From positions 62,001-126,000 of the forward strand of contig NZ_LIGE01000022.1 in assembly GCF_001297015.1 (NCBI RefSeq): a DNA stretch of 64,000 bases, written 5' to 3'. This DNA comes from Pseudomonas sp. RIT-PI-r. GTDB lineage: Bacteria; Pseudomonadota; Gammaproteobacteria; Pseudomonadales; Pseudomonadaceae. The notes under the pieces were generated by a model. It did no database searches and had not been told where the DNA came from. It saw nothing but the letters and a program-made list of their open reading frames with translations. The position numbers were made by a program, and so were the translations under genes. Position 1 is the first letter of the stretch. Every line of letters starts with the position of its first letter. Below are positions 36,467 through 46,756 of the stretch, piece after piece.

Positions 36467-36481
36467 CCGATCATATATCGG
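36467..36481. promoter_or_regulatory. Palindrome, candidate LysR-type operator
   Basis: CCGATCATATATCGG, five-base arms around a five-base A/T-rich centre, lies in the divergent region about 50 bases from the LysR start. It fits the size of a LysR recognition site. Confidence 0.5.
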
Positions 36482-36600
36482 TGATGAATGTTTATACACG
36501 CCGAGAATAGGCTAGGTAAATTATCAACGCTGTTCTAGCATCGATTGCATGACTGAAACAACCTCTGCCAAAGAACTGCCTTAACCATCGGGAGCTGCTC

Positions 36601-37830
36601 ATGGATTTCGCTTATTCGCCCAAGGTGCAAGAACTGCGTGAGCGCGTGACAGCGTTCATGGACACATACGTTTACCCGGCCGAAGCCGTGTTCGAGCGCC
36701 AGGTCTCCGAAGGCGATCGCTGGCAGCCGACGGCGATCATGGAAGAGCTCAAAGCCCGTGCCAAAGCCGAAGGCCTGTGGAATCTGTTCCTGCCGGAATC
36801 GGAACTCGGTGCCGGTCTGAGCAACCTCGAATACGCGCCACTGGCGGAAATCATGGGCCGCTCCTTGCTCGGGCCTGAGCCGTTCAACTGCTCGGCACCG
36901 GACACCGGCAACATGGAAGTGCTGGTGCGCTACGCCAACGAAGAACAGAAACAGCGCTGGCTCGAACCGCTGCTGCGCGGCGAGATTCGTTCGGCGTTCG
37001 CCATGACCGAACCGGACGTCGCCTCGTCCGACGCCACCAACATGGCCGCGCGCGCTGTACGTGATGGCGACGAGTGGGTGATCAACGGTAAAAAATGGTG
37101 GACCTCCGGCGCCTGCGACCCGCGCTGCAAGATCCTCATCTTCATGGGCCTGAGCAATCCCGATGCACCGCGTCATGCGCAGCACTCGATGATCCTTGTG
37201 CCAGTCGACACCCCCGGCGTGAAGATTGTCCGTCCGTTGCCGGTGTTCGGTTACGACGATGCGCCACACGGCCACGCTGAAGTGCTGTTCGACAACGTGC
37301 GCGTGCCGTACGAAAACGTCCTGCTCGGTGAAGGACGCGGTTTCGAAATCGCCCAGGGTCGTCTTGGCCCAGGCCGAATTCACCACTGCATGCGTTCGAT
37401 CGGCATGGCCGAACGTGCCCTGGAATTGATGTGCAAGCGCTCGGTGAGCCGCACTGCCTTTGGCAAACCGCTGGCGCGTCTGGGCGGTAACGTCGACAAG
37501 ATCGCCGACTCGCGGATGGAAATCGACATGGCGCGCCTGCTGACATTGAAAGCGGCGTACATGATGGACACCGTCGGTAACAAAGTGGCGAAAAGCGAAA
37601 TCGCGCAGATCAAGGTTGTGGCGCCAAACGTCGCGCTGCGCGTGATCGACCGGGCGATCCAGATGCATGGCGGGGCAGGGGTGTCGAACGATTTCCCGCT
37701 GGCTTATATGTATGCGATGCAACGGACATTGCGTCTGGCCGATGGCCCGGACGAAGTACACCGCGCGGCGATCGGCAAGTTCGAGATCGGCAAGTATGTG
37801 CCGAAGGAAATGCTGCGTAGCGAGCGCTGA
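36601..37830 (+). CDS. Acyl-CoA dehydrogenase (ACAD10/11-like)
   Basis: 409 residues. Acyl-CoA dehydrogenase features: [16 protein letters not shown] (FAD/substrate contacts, about residue 130), [38 protein letters not shown] (about 265) and [15 protein letters not shown] (C-terminal flavin site). The length and WWTSGA motif fit the ACAD10/11 branch, which acts on long or branched (including 4-hydroxy) acyl-CoAs. It is divergent from a LysR regulator. GGGAGC lies before ATG 36601. Confidence 0.9.
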   Translation: MDFAYSPKVQELRERVTAFMDTYVYPAEAVFERQVSEGDRWQPTAIMEELKARAKAEGLWNLFLPESELGAGLSNLEYAPLAEIMGRSLLGPEPFNCSAPDTGNMEVLVRYANEEQKQRWLEPLLRGEIRSAFAMTEPDVASSDATNMAARAVRDGDEWVINGKKWWTSGACDPRCKILIFMGLSNPDAPRHAQHSMILVPVDTPGVKIVRPLPVFGYDDAPHGHAEVLFDNVRVPYENVLLGEGRGFEIAQGRLGPGRIHHCMRSIGMAERALELMCKRSVSRTAFGKPLARLGGNVDKIADSRMEIDMARLLTLKAAYMMDTVGNKVAKSEIAQIKVVAPNVALRVIDRAIQMHGGAGVSNDFPLAYMYAMQRTLRLADGPDEVHRAAIGKFEIGKYVPKEMLRSER

Positions 37831-37851
37831 TCTGGCACCGCGTTATCGTTC

Positions 37852-37942
37852 ATCGCTGGCAAGCCAGCTCCCACAGGGATCTCCAGTGAACACAAATTTT
37901 GTGAACACCAGAGAAACCTGTGGGAGCTGGCTTGCCAGCGAT
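37852..37942. repeat. REP doublet, second subtype
   Basis: ATCGCTGGCAAGCCAGCTCC (from 37852) and its inverted complement ending 37942. The core GCTGGCAAGCCAGC differs from the CTGCTCGCGA core of most REPs here, so this is a different REP class, placed between convergent genes. Confidence 0.9.
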
Positions 37943-37975
37943 GACGTAAGCCGGTTCAACACAACAACATCAGGC

Positions 37976-39310
37976 TCAATACACCCAAACCTCAACCCGG
38001 CGATTCTTGATCCGCCCCTCATCCGCATTGTTCGCCGCCACCGGCATCAACGCGCCAAACCCGCGAACCTCGCGCAACACCACGCCGTTCTTCACCAACT
38101 CCCGCCGCACCGCCATCGCCCGCAGCTTCGACAGCAGATCCGCCCGCGCGGGGTCATCCTTGGCATCACCAAACCCGACCAGTGTCACCGCACGCTCGCT
38201 TTTGTCATGCCTCTTTATATAGTCGATCACCCGCGCCAGATCCTGACGCGCCTTGTTGTCGAGGTTCGCGCTGCCTTCTTCAAAACGGAAATTCACTGTC
38301 AGACGCTGGGCGTGACGGCTGAGGGATTGATAACCCTCGGGCATCAGCGCATTCGGCGCCACGCTCATGGCGTGCACGGTCTGGCTGATAAAACCGTTGG
38401 CGGCGACGATTGCCTGACCCTGACGACTTTGCGCAAATGTCACCAAGGCCTGTGTCCAGGGATTTTTGCTGTTGGGTGGCAGATAGAAGAACAAGCGCCG
38501 CGACAGTGGATAGTCTTCTGTGGCGATCAGGCTGTTCTGCGGCAACATTGATTGCGACGCGCCATCGGCGATGGCCACGGCTTTGGCCTGACGCACGTAA
38601 GGCAAACCGATGAAACCGATGCCCTGCGGATCCGTGCTGACGGCGTCGGACAATTGCTCGCTGGACTCAAACCTTTTCGCGTTGCTGCTCAGACTTTTCC
38701 CGCGACGACTGAGGACCAGTTCTTTAAACGTGTCGTAGGTGCCGGATTGATCATCGCGCGCATATAAATGAATCGAACCGCCGCGCCCACCGAGGTCTTC
38801 CCAGCTTTTCACTTCGCCGGCAAAGATCCGCGCCAGTTGCTCAGTGTCCAGTTGCTGCAGCGGATTATTGGGATGCAGGATGATCGCCAGGCCATCGATG
38901 GCGATGACTTGTTCGGCGGCAGGGCTTTTCAGATCGCCGAGCGATTGCAAAGTCTGCAACTCGCTGTCTTTGATCTCGCGGGAAGACGCAGCCAGATCGG
39001 CGCTGGCGTTTTTCAATGCGGCAAAACCGGTGCTGGAGCCATGGGCGGCGACTTCGATGACCACGCGTTTACCTTGCGCGGTCTGGCCGACAATGCGCTG
39101 TTCGTTGGCGTTGTCCGGGGTTTCGCGGTGGATTTTCAGCAGGCCTTGCTCCTGCAGCAAACCTTCAACCAGCGCCGGGCCGAGTTCGGCGCCGATGGTG
39201 TTGGAGCCTTGAATGCGCAACGCCGGGCCGTCGTCCGGCACCGGCAAAACGGCGGCAGACACCGTCAGCCATGCGCTCAGCAGAAAAACGAACAGAACAC
39301 GCAGGGTCAT
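37976..39310 (-). CDS. PstS-like substrate-binding domain fused to OmpA-like domain
   Basis: 444 residues. A signal peptide (cleaved around SAAVLP) precedes a periplasmic phosphate-binding-protein-like domain (about 25-300): LRIQGSNTIGAELGPALVEG, HGSSTGFAAL, ARDDQSGTYDTFKELVLS. Residues about 325-444 are an OmpA C-terminal peptidoglycan-binding domain (VNFRFEEGSANLDNKARQDL, GRIKNRRVEVWVY). The fusion would tether a PstS-like ligand-binding module to the cell wall. No ABC transporter genes are adjacent, so it more likely acts in sensing or surface binding than import. Confidence 0.85.
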   Translation of the reverse strand: MTLRVLFVFLLSAWLTVSAAVLPVPDDGPALRIQGSNTIGAELGPALVEGLLQEQGLLKIHRETPDNANEQRIVGQTAQGKRVVIEVAAHGSSTGFAALKNASADLAASSREIKDSELQTLQSLGDLKSPAAEQVIAIDGLAIILHPNNPLQQLDTEQLARIFAGEVKSWEDLGGRGGSIHLYARDDQSGTYDTFKELVLSRRGKSLSSNAKRFESSEQLSDAVSTDPQGIGFIGLPYVRQAKAVAIADGASQSMLPQNSLIATEDYPLSRRLFFYLPPNSKNPWTQALVTFAQSRQGQAIVAANGFISQTVHAMSVAPNALMPEGYQSLSRHAQRLTVNFRFEEGSANLDNKARQDLARVIDYIKRHDKSERAVTLVGFGDAKDDPARADLLSKLRAMAVRRELVKNGVVLREVRGFGALMPVAANNADEGRIKNRRVEVWVY

Positions 39311-39387
39311 GCCGGCACCGAATCAAGCCAAGGGGATTGCCGGGGAGATTAAGTCAGGCGCGTGACCGAAAGATGACAACCAACCAA

Positions 39388-39477
39388 TGTAGGAGTGAGC
39401 CTGCTCGCGATAGCGGTGGATCAGTCAATATCTAAGTTGATTGATCCACCGCTATCGCGAGCAGGCTCACTCCTACA
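39388..39477. repeat. REP doublet
   Basis: TGTAGGAGTGAGCCTGCTCG, the GATAGCGGTGGATCA extension, and the inverted complement ending at 39477. It lies between the xthA 3' end and the 5' side of the PstS-OmpA gene. Confidence 0.92.
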
Positions 39478-39498
39478 GGGATTGCGTAAGGCTTGGGA

Positions 39499-40311
39499 TC
39501 AGCTTAGTTCAAGCCAGATCGGCGCATGATCGGACGGTTTTTCCATCCCGCGCAGTTCGTAGTCCACGCCCGCTGCCTTCACCCGTGGCAACAAACCATG
39601 GGACGCCAGAATCACATCGATGCGCAGCCCACGCTTCGGCTCATCTTCAAAGCCTCGGCTGCGGTAGTCGAACCAGCTGAACATGTCGGTCACGTCCGGA
39701 TTCAGGTGACGATAACTGTCGGTCAGACCCCAGTTCTTCAAGCGCGCCATCCACTCGCGTTCTTCCGGCAGGAAGCTGCATTTGCCGGTTTTCAGCCAGC
39801 GCTTCATGTTGTCCGGGCCGATGCCGATGTCGCAGTCTTCCGGGGAAATGTTCACATCGCCCATCACCACCAGCGGCTGTTCGTTGTGGAACTGGCTTTC
39901 CAGCAGCGCTTGCAGATCGCTGTAGAAACGCTGCTTGGCCGGGAATTTGGTCGGATGGTCGCGGCTTTCACCCTGGGGGAAATAGCCGTTCATGATGGTC
40001 ACCGGCACGCCATTGGCGTCGGCGAAGGTGCCCCAGATAAAGCGGCGCTGGGCGTCTTCTTCGTCGGTGGCGAAACCTTTATGGATGGCGATCGGCTCCT
40101 TGCGCGAGAGCATCGCCACGCCGTAATGGCCTTTCTGGCCATGGAAATAAACGTGGTAGCCGAGGGCGCGGACTTCTTCGAGCGGAAACTGGTCGTCGTG
40201 GACCTTGGTTTCCTGCAGGCCGATGACGTCCGGCTGGTGTTTTTCGATCAGCGCTGCCAGCTGATGCGGACGGGCGCGCAGTCCGTTGATGTTGAAGGAA
40301 ACGATCTTCAT
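39499..40311 (-). CDS. xthA: Exodeoxyribonuclease III
   Basis: 270 residues, standard length. ExoIII/APE1 motifs: [15 protein letters not shown] at the start, VIGLQETKV (catalytic Glu), [27 protein letters not shown] (Asp/Asn), [10 protein letters not shown] and [10 protein letters not shown] (catalytic His at the C-terminus). It acts as 3'-5' exonuclease and AP endonuclease in base-excision repair. ATG 40311 gives the conserved N-terminus; the frame continues six codons upstream. Confidence 0.95.
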   Translation of the reverse strand: MKIVSFNINGLRARPHQLAALIEKHQPDVIGLQETKVHDDQFPLEEVRALGYHVYFHGQKGHYGVAMLSRKEPIAIHKGFATDEEDAQRRFIWGTFADANGVPVTIMNGYFPQGESRDHPTKFPAKQRFYSDLQALLESQFHNEQPLVVMGDVNISPEDCDIGIGPDNMKRWLKTGKCSFLPEEREWMARLKNWGLTDSYRHLNPDVTDMFSWFDYRSRGFEDEPKRGLRIDVILASHGLLPRVKAAGVDYELRGMEKPSDHAPIWLELS

Positions 40312-40418
40312 GGTCGGCAGTCCTGGCAAAAGGGCGATGCTAGCTGACAGGGGGGAAATGGGCCAGTGTGGGAGAAATCATTTTGGCCTGTGGGATTGGT
40401 GGTGTCTGCAATGGCGCC

Positions 40419-40487
40419 ATCGCGAGCAGGCTCACTCCTACAGGGGAACGCATTCCAAATGTAGGAGTGAGCCTGCTCGCGATAGCG
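40419..40487. repeat. REPIN-like element (short spacer)
   Basis: ATCGCGAGCAGGCTCACTCC and TGTAGGAGTGAGCCTGCTCG flank GGGGAACGCATTCC, the same arrangement and spacer as 35400-35466. It lies between divergent genes. Confidence 0.88.
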
Positions 40488-40607
40488 CCCGCCCAGTCGA
40501 TGAAGATGCCGACTTGGTCTATACCTGTGGGGAACCACGCCACCCGCAAAAGGTTCGTACCAACAAGAGCGCGGTCATTTGCACGCGCCCCGGGGAGAAT
40601 CACCGTC

Positions 40608-41258
40608 ATGCCTGAAACCCAGACCGCCATCGCCGACATTCATATGCTCGACCGCGGCTACTCCCGCGAAGCCCGCTCGCTGCTGTATCAGGCCTATCGC
40701 CACGAGCCGACCTTCGGCTACCTGTTCGAAGCCGAGCGCCCCGGCTACGAGCAACGTGTGCGGGCCACAGTGCGCGAACTGGTCAAACAGCATTTTCTGC
40801 AGGACTTGCCCGCCATCGGCCTGCTGGTCAACGACCGCTTGATCGGCATCGCCCTGATCGCGCCGCCGCAACGTCGCCTGGGCATCACCGAGAGTTGGGC
40901 GTGGCGCCTGCGTATGGTGCTCAGCACCGGTTTCCGCTGTACCCGCCGCTATCTGGAATACCACGATGCCGTGGCTGCCTGCGTACCCAGCGATTCGGTG
41001 CACATGCTGCCATTGCTGGGGATTCACCCACAATTTCAGGGCAAGCACTTTGGCGAGCAACTGCTGACTGCCGTACACAACTGGTGCGCGGTGGACGAAA
41101 CCTCGCAAGGCGTGGTGCTCGACACCGGCAACCCGCGCTATCTGGAATTCTATAAAAGGCAGGGTTACCAAGAGATCGGCGAAGTTGCTGTCGGGCCGGT
41201 GCGCGAACACGTGTTTTTCCACGCCAATCCGCAGGTGTTACAAACTGCAACAGCATGA
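40608..41258 (+). CDS. GNAT-family N-acetyltransferase
   Basis: 216 residues. The acetyl-CoA-binding segment is LLGIHPQFQGKHFGEQLL (about residues 133-150; Q/R-x-x-G-x-G/A variant), preceded by IGIALIAPPQRR and followed by GVVLDTGNPRYLEFYKRQGY, the typical GNAT end. The substrate is unknown. GGGGAGA lies about ten bases before ATG 40608. It lies 66 bases upstream of tamA, unlikely to be functionally linked. Confidence 0.88.
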   Translation: MPETQTAIADIHMLDRGYSREARSLLYQAYRHEPTFGYLFEAERPGYEQRVRATVRELVKQHFLQDLPAIGLLVNDRLIGIALIAPPQRRLGITESWAWRLRMVLSTGFRCTRRYLEYHDAVAACVPSDSVHMLPLLGIHPQFQGKHFGEQLLTAVHNWCAVDETSQGVVLDTGNPRYLEFYKRQGYQEIGEVAVGPVREHVFFHANPQVLQTATA

Positions 41259-41324
41259 CAATCGAACTTCTTGGGAAATTTCCTGTTCTATCACGCTCCC
41301 AAGCCCGTGATAGCATCCGCGCCT

Positions 41325-43052
41325 ATGAAGTTTCCAGGAAGATTTACCAGTGGCGTGCTCATGCTGTTAACCAGCTGCGCGGCGCTGGCGCAAAGTGAAT
41401 TGGATGTGCGGATCAAACCGTCCAACGATGAACTCAAGGCCAATATAGAAGGCTATATCGGCAGCCTCGGCGATCGTGACGAAGAAGCCCTGCAGCGCTT
41501 CAGTCGCGGTGCCGAAGAGCAGGCGCGCAAAGCGGCTCAGGCGTTGGGCTACTACCAGCCGCAGATCGAAAGTGACGTCAAGGGCGGCAAAAAACCGCGT
41601 CTGGTGCTGAACATCGATCCCGGCGAGCCGATCCGCCTGCGCAACGTTACCATCCGTGTTGACGGTCCGGCTGCCTCCCTCAAATCCTTTCGTGTCCCGA
41701 AAAGCGACGTGCTCAAGTCCGGCGCGGTGCTCAACCATGGCCGTTACGAAGACGCCAAACGACTGATTCAGAATCAGGCCTCGCGCTTCGGTTTCTTCAG
41801 TGGCCATTTCACCAGTCAGAAACTCCTGGTCGACCCGCGCGCCGGTGTCGCCGACGTCGAACTGATCTACCAAAGCGGCCCGCGTTATGCGCTGGGCAAA
41901 GTCAAATTCGAAGGCGACACGCCGTTCGACGAAGACCTGCTGCAACGCATGGTGCCGTTCAAGGAAGGCGAGCCGTACGACTCCGAGCTGATCGCCGAAC
42001 TCAACCGCGATCTGCAATCGAGCGGTTACTTCGAAGGCGTACGCGTCGACGCGGCGCCGACTGCCGCGAAAAACGACGTAATCCCGGTGGACGTCAAACT
42101 CGACACGCGCAAGCCGCGCACCATGGGCCTGGGTCTCGGTTATTCGACCGACGTCGGCCCGCGCATCAAAGCCAACGGGACACGCCACTGGGTCAACCCA
42201 CAAGGCGACAGCTATGGCTGGGAAGCCGAACTGTCGGCGCCACGACAAAACGTCGGGCTGTTCTATGACATCCCGCTCGCCCCGCCGCTGACCGACAAAC
42301 TGCGTTGGGCCGGCGGTTATCAATTCGAAGACATCGACGGCTCCGACACACTGAGCAAACTGCTGACCTTCGGCCCGGAATGGCACAGCAAATTACCGAG
42401 CGGCTGGCAGCGGGTGATTTCGCTGAAGTGGCAGCGCGAGGAATATGAACTCGGCGACGACTCGGGCCTGAGTACCTTGCTGATGCCCGGCATCAGTTAT
42501 TCGTACCTGAAAAGCGACAACCGCATCGACCCGCACAACGGCTATCGCTTGAGCTTCGAAAGCAAAGTGGCGAAAGAAGGCCTCGGCTCGGACAACAACC
42601 TTTTATATGGCACCGCGCTGGTCAAGGGGCTGACCACGGTGTTCGACAAACACCGCTTGCTCGGTCGTGTTCAAGTCGGCGGCAGCGCCACCAATGGCTA
42701 CAACTCGATTCCGCCGTCGCTGCGCTTCTTCGCCGGTGGCGATCAGAGCGTGCGCGGTTACGACTACCAGAGCCTGTCGCCGAAAAACTCCGACGGTGAT
42801 CGCATCGGTGGCCGCTACATGGTCGCCGGTAGCGTCGAGTATCAATACTCGATCGCCGAGAAATGGCGCGTCGCGACCTTCGTCGACCAGGGCAACTCTT
42901 TCAACAAACTCGAACTGCCGAACCTCAAGACCGGAGTCGGTATTGGTGTGCGCTGGGTCTCGCCGGTGGGGCCGATCCGCCTCGACCTGGCCCACGCACT
43001 CGATGACGACGGCGGCATCCGGCTGCACTTTTCCATGGGGCCTGAGCTGTGA
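41325..43052 (+). CDS. tamA: TamA, Omp85-family autotransporter assembly protein
   Basis: 575 residues. The signal peptide (to about residue 23, ALAQ) precedes three POTRA domains (about 25-265; LVLNIDPGEPIRLRNVTI, ALGKVKFEGDTPFDEDLLQR) and a 16-strand Omp85 barrel. VRGYDYQSL near residue 490 is the conserved Omp85 loop motif (VRGY/F), and the chain ends in a barrel-type strand. It acts in the outer membrane with TamB. The stop overlaps the tamB start (GTGA). Confidence 0.93.
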   Translation: MKFPGRFTSGVLMLLTSCAALAQSELDVRIKPSNDELKANIEGYIGSLGDRDEEALQRFSRGAEEQARKAAQALGYYQPQIESDVKGGKKPRLVLNIDPGEPIRLRNVTIRVDGPAASLKSFRVPKSDVLKSGAVLNHGRYEDAKRLIQNQASRFGFFSGHFTSQKLLVDPRAGVADVELIYQSGPRYALGKVKFEGDTPFDEDLLQRMVPFKEGEPYDSELIAELNRDLQSSGYFEGVRVDAAPTAAKNDVIPVDVKLDTRKPRTMGLGLGYSTDVGPRIKANGTRHWVNPQGDSYGWEAELSAPRQNVGLFYDIPLAPPLTDKLRWAGGYQFEDIDGSDTLSKLLTFGPEWHSKLPSGWQRVISLKWQREEYELGDDSGLSTLLMPGISYSYLKSDNRIDPHNGYRLSFESKVAKEGLGSDNNLLYGTALVKGLTTVFDKHRLLGRVQVGGSATNGYNSIPPSLRFFAGGDQSVRGYDYQSLSPKNSDGDRIGGRYMVAGSVEYQYSIAEKWRVATFVDQGNSFNKLELPNLKTGVGIGVRWVSPVGPIRLDLAHALDDDGGIRLHFSMGPEL

Positions 43053-46000
43053 AGCGTGGTTTGAAAATAACGGCACTGGCGCTGTTGGCGCTGGTGTTGT
43101 TGATTGTATTGAGTATCAGCGTCGTACTCGGCACCGCGGCTGGCAGCCGTTGGGTGCTCGGCCTCGTGCCGGGGCTGACGGTGGAGAATTTCCAGGGTCG
43201 CCTCGGTGGGCAATGGAGCGCCGATCATCTGCTGTGGCAGCAAGACAGCAGCCGCGTCGAACTGAACAAGGCGATCTTCGCCTGGTCGCCGCTGTGCCTG
43301 ACGCGCATGACCTTGTGCATCGAACAGCTCAAGGCTGATCAGGTGATTCTGCAATTCCCGCCAAGTGAAGAAACCACCGAGAGTGGCCCGATCAAACTGC
43401 CGGATCTGCAATTGCCGGTGGCCATCGAATTGGGCGATGTGCAGGTCGGCAGCCTGTTGTTCAACGGCAGCGAGCAGCTCAAGGGCTTGCAACTGGCGGC
43501 GCACTGGACCGCCCAAGGCATGCAGATCGACAGCGTGAAATTGCAGCGCGACGACCTCAGTCTGAACCTGTCCGGCACCCTCGCGCCAACCGGCAACTGG
43601 CCGCTGAACATGGCCGGTGACCTGACGTTGCCATCGCCGGGCACCGATCCGTGGACACTGGCGTTGAAAGTCGACGGCGACCTGTTGAAAACCCTCAATC
43701 TGCACGCCGACAGCCGGGGTTACCTCGACGGCCAGTTGAGCGGCGAGCTGCAACCGCTGGCGGAAAACCTGCCGGCAAAAGTACGCATCACTTCCGAGGC
43801 GTTCAAACCTAGCGCTGACCTGCCGGACACCCTGCAACTCAATCAACTGCTGCTGACCGGCGAAGGCGACCTGAAAAACGGTTATCAGCTCAACGGCAAC
43901 GCCACACTGCCGGCCGACAAAGGCCCGGTGGCGCTGCTGCTCCAAGGCAAGGTCGACGCCAGCGGCGCGCAGATTGCCGGTCTCGACCTGACCGCCAACG
44001 ACAAACAAAGCCTGAAACTCTCCGGCAGCGTCGACTGGAGCAAAGGCCTCAGCGCGCAAGCCAACATCAACTGGCAGGATTTTCCGTGGCATCGGCTCTA
44101 TAACGAAATCGACGAGCCACAGGTCGCTTTGCGCACCTTCACCGGCGAGGTTTCCTACACCGACGGCCAATATCTCGGTAACTTCGCCGCCGCACTGGAT
44201 GGCCCGGCGGGGGCGTTTACCCTGAGCAGTCCGTTCAGCGGCAGCCTTAAACAGATCGCTTTGCCGCAGTTGAAAATGGAGGCCGGGCAGGGCAAAGCGG
44301 AAGGGCACGTCAATGTCCAGTTCGCCGACGGCATCGCCTGGGACACGGCGCTGGAGCTGTCGGCGCTGAATCCGGCGTACTGGGTCGCCGAGTTGCCGGG
44401 CACTTTGGCCGGGCCGCTGAAAAGCACAGGTGAAATGAAGAATGAACGCCTGAGCCTCACCGCTGACCTCGACTTGAAAGGCAAACTGCGCGGCCAACCG
44501 GCGATCCTGCAAGCCAAGGCCGACGGCGCTGGTGAACAATGGAACCTGAATGCCCTGCAAATCCGCCTTGGCGACAACAGCATCAGCGGCAAGGGCAGCC
44601 TGCAACAGAAACTCACCGGGCAGATCGACATCAAGTTGTCGCGACTGGCTCAGCTCTGGCCGCAACTGCGCGGGCAGGTCAACGGCCAGGTCAATGTCGC
44701 CGGCACGTTGAAAGCGCCACAGGGCAAGCTCGGTCTGCAGGGTTCGCAATTGGCCTTCCAGGACAATCGCCTGCAAAGCCTCAACCTCGACGCCACGCTC
44801 GACAGTGCGCAACGGGCGAAAATCGATCTGAAGGGCAGCGGCATTCAGGCCGGCGATACCAACCTGGGCGTGTTGACCGCCAGCGCTCAAGGCGACATCA
44901 AGAACCAGAAACTCAACCTCGACCTGATCGGGCCGCAGCTGAAACTGGCCCTTGGCCTGGACGGCAATCTGGACAAGGGCAACTGGCGCGGGCGCCTGGC
45001 CAGTGGCGACATTCAGGCCGGTGGCCAGGACTGGAAACTGCAAAGCCCGGCCAAACTTGAGCGTCTGGCCGACGGCAAAATCAACTTCGGTGCGCATTGC
45101 TGGGTGTCCGGCGATGCCAGCCTGTGTGGTGAAGATCAGCGCCTGATGCCGGAGCCGAAACTGCGCTACCACCTCAAGCAATTTCCGATCGAAAGCCTGG
45201 CGCAATGGCTGCCAAAAGACTTCGCCTGGAAAGGCAGGCTCAACGCCGATCTGCAACTGGATCTGCCGGCCAGCGGCCCGAACGGCGTGGTCAGTGTCGA
45301 CGCCAGCGGCGGCACTTTGCGCATGAAGGACAAGGATCAGTGGCTGGACTTCCCGTACCAGACCCTGAAACTCACCAGCAAACTGACGCCGAAACGCGTC
45401 GACACCGAACTCAATTTCGTCGGCGGCAAACTCGGCGAACTGATGGTGCAGGCGCAGCTCAATCCGTTGCCGAAAAACAAACCACTGAGCGGCTCGTTCC
45501 GTCTTTCCGGGCTGGACTTGTCGGTGGCGCGGCCGTTTGTGCCGATGGTCGAGAAACTCACCGGACGCCTCAACGGCAGCGGCACCATCTCTGGTGGATT
45601 GCTGGCGCCGCTGGTCAACGGCACCGTGCAACTGAGCGACGGCGAAGTGTCCGGCGCCGAGTTGCCGATGGAGCTGCAGAACCTGCAACTCACCGCCCTG
45701 ATTGCCGGCGAATCGGTACGCCTTGACGGCGGCTGGAAAAGCGGCAAGAGCGGGCAGGGCAGCCTCAACGGTAACGTTGCCTGGGGCCAGGCGCTGGTGG
45801 TTGATCTGGCATTGAAAGGCACGCAATTACCGGTCACCGTCGAGCCGTACGCCAAGCTTGAAGTGGCGCCGGACCTGAAGATTTCCATGGCTGGCGACGA
45901 ACTGAAAATCGCCGGCAAAGTGCAGGTGCCCAAAGGCGAAATCACCGTGCGGGAGCTGCCGCCGTCAACGGTGAAAGTCTCCGACGACACGATCATCGTC

Positions 46001-46723
46001 GGCGCGCAGACCGAAGAGGGAAAACCGCCGATGGCCATGAAAATGGACATCGACGTGGTGGTCGGTGAGGACAAACTGGCTTTTGCCGGCTTTGGTCTGA
46101 CCGCCAACGTGCAAGGGCATGTGCACATTGGCGACAACATGGACACCCGTGGTGAACTGTGGCTCAACGACGGCCGCTACGGTGCCTACGGCCAGCGCCT
46201 GCAAGTGCGCCGTGCGCGTCTGTTGTTCGCAGGTCCCCTCGATCAGCCGTATCTGGACATCGAAGCGATTCGCCAGACCGACGACGTGATCGCCGGTATC
46301 CGCCTGAGCGGCAGCGCCGAGCAACCGACCACGCAGATCTTCTCCGAACCGGCGATGAGTCAGGAGCAGGCCTTGTCCTATCTGGTGCTGGGCCGTCCGC
46401 TGAGTACCAGCGGCGAGGACAACAACATGCTCGCGCAAGCGGCGTTGGGTCTGGGCTTGATGGGCAGCTCCGGGGTCACCAGCGGCCTGGCCAAGGATCT
46501 GGGCATTCAGGACTTCCAGCTCGACACCGCAGGCAGCGGCGATGCCACCAGCGTGGTGGCCAGCGGCAATATTACCGAGAAGCTCAGTTTGCGTTATGGC
46601 GTCGGCGTGTTTGAACCGGCCAGCACCATCGCGTTGCGTTACAAGCTGAGCAAGAAGGTGTATGTCGAGGCGGCCAGTGGTGTGGCCAGTTCGCTGGATA
46701 TTTTCTACAAGCGCGATTTCTAG
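43049..46723 (+). CDS. tamB: TamB, inner-membrane translocation and assembly protein
   Basis: 1224 residues. It starts at GTG 43049 inside the tamA stop. An N-terminal transmembrane anchor (about residues 6-27) is followed by a long periplasmic beta-helical region rich in repeating LxLxG patterns and the C-terminal DUF490 domain (about 880-1224; ending VYVEAASGVASSLDIFYKRDF). AsmA-like proteins of this type bridge the two membranes and carry phospholipids and, with TamA, help insert outer-membrane proteins. The large open frame on the opposite strand (42842-45826) is a composition shadow. Confidence 0.94.
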   Translation: MKRGLKITALALLALVLLIVLSISVVLGTAAGSRWVLGLVPGLTVENFQGRLGGQWSADHLLWQQDSSRVELNKAIFAWSPLCLTRMTLCIEQLKADQVILQFPPSEETTESGPIKLPDLQLPVAIELGDVQVGSLLFNGSEQLKGLQLAAHWTAQGMQIDSVKLQRDDLSLNLSGTLAPTGNWPLNMAGDLTLPSPGTDPWTLALKVDGDLLKTLNLHADSRGYLDGQLSGELQPLAENLPAKVRITSEAFKPSADLPDTLQLNQLLLTGEGDLKNGYQLNGNATLPADKGPVALLLQGKVDASGAQIAGLDLTANDKQSLKLSGSVDWSKGLSAQANINWQDFPWHRLYNEIDEPQVALRTFTGEVSYTDGQYLGNFAAALDGPAGAFTLSSPFSGSLKQIALPQLKMEAGQGKAEGHVNVQFADGIAWDTALELSALNPAYWVAELPGTLAGPLKSTGEMKNERLSLTADLDLKGKLRGQPAILQAKADGAGEQWNLNALQIRLGDNSISGKGSLQQKLTGQIDIKLSRLAQLWPQLRGQVNGQVNVAGTLKAPQGKLGLQGSQLAFQDNRLQSLNLDATLDSAQRAKIDLKGSGIQAGDTNLGVLTASAQGDIKNQKLNLDLIGPQLKLALGLDGNLDKGNWRGRLASGDIQAGGQDWKLQSPAKLERLADGKINFGAHCWVSGDASLCGEDQRLMPEPKLRYHLKQFPIESLAQWLPKDFAWKGRLNADLQLDLPASGPNGVVSVDASGGTLRMKDKDQWLDFPYQTLKLTSKLTPKRVDTELNFVGGKLGELMVQAQLNPLPKNKPLSGSFRLSGLDLSVARPFVPMVEKLTGRLNGSGTISGGLLAPLVNGTVQLSDGEVSGAELPMELQNLQLTALIAGESVRLDGGWKSGKSGQGSLNGNVAWGQALVVDLALKGTQLPVTVEPYAKLEVAPDLKISMAGDELKIAGKVQVPKGEITVRELPPSTVKVSDDTIIVGAQTEEGKPPMAMKMDIDVVVGEDKLAFAGFGLTANVQGHVHIGDNMDTRGELWLNDGRYGAYGQRLQVRRARLLFAGPLDQPYLDIEAIRQTDDVIAGIRLSGSAEQPTTQIFSEPAMSQEQALSYLVLGRPLSTSGEDNNMLAQAALGLGLMGSSGVTSGLAKDLGIQDFQLDTAGSGDATSVVASGNITEKLSLRYGVGVFEPASTIALRYKLSKKVYVEAASGVASSLDIFYKRDF

Positions 46724-46756
46724 ATCGTAACTGGTTATTTGAACCGAGGCGCGGCC

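Noticed and set aside
42842..45826. Open frame of 994 codons on the minus strand opposite tamA/tamB
   Set aside because: It mirrors the codon pattern of tamB, has no recognisable motif, and tamB is unmistakable; a GC-bias shadow.
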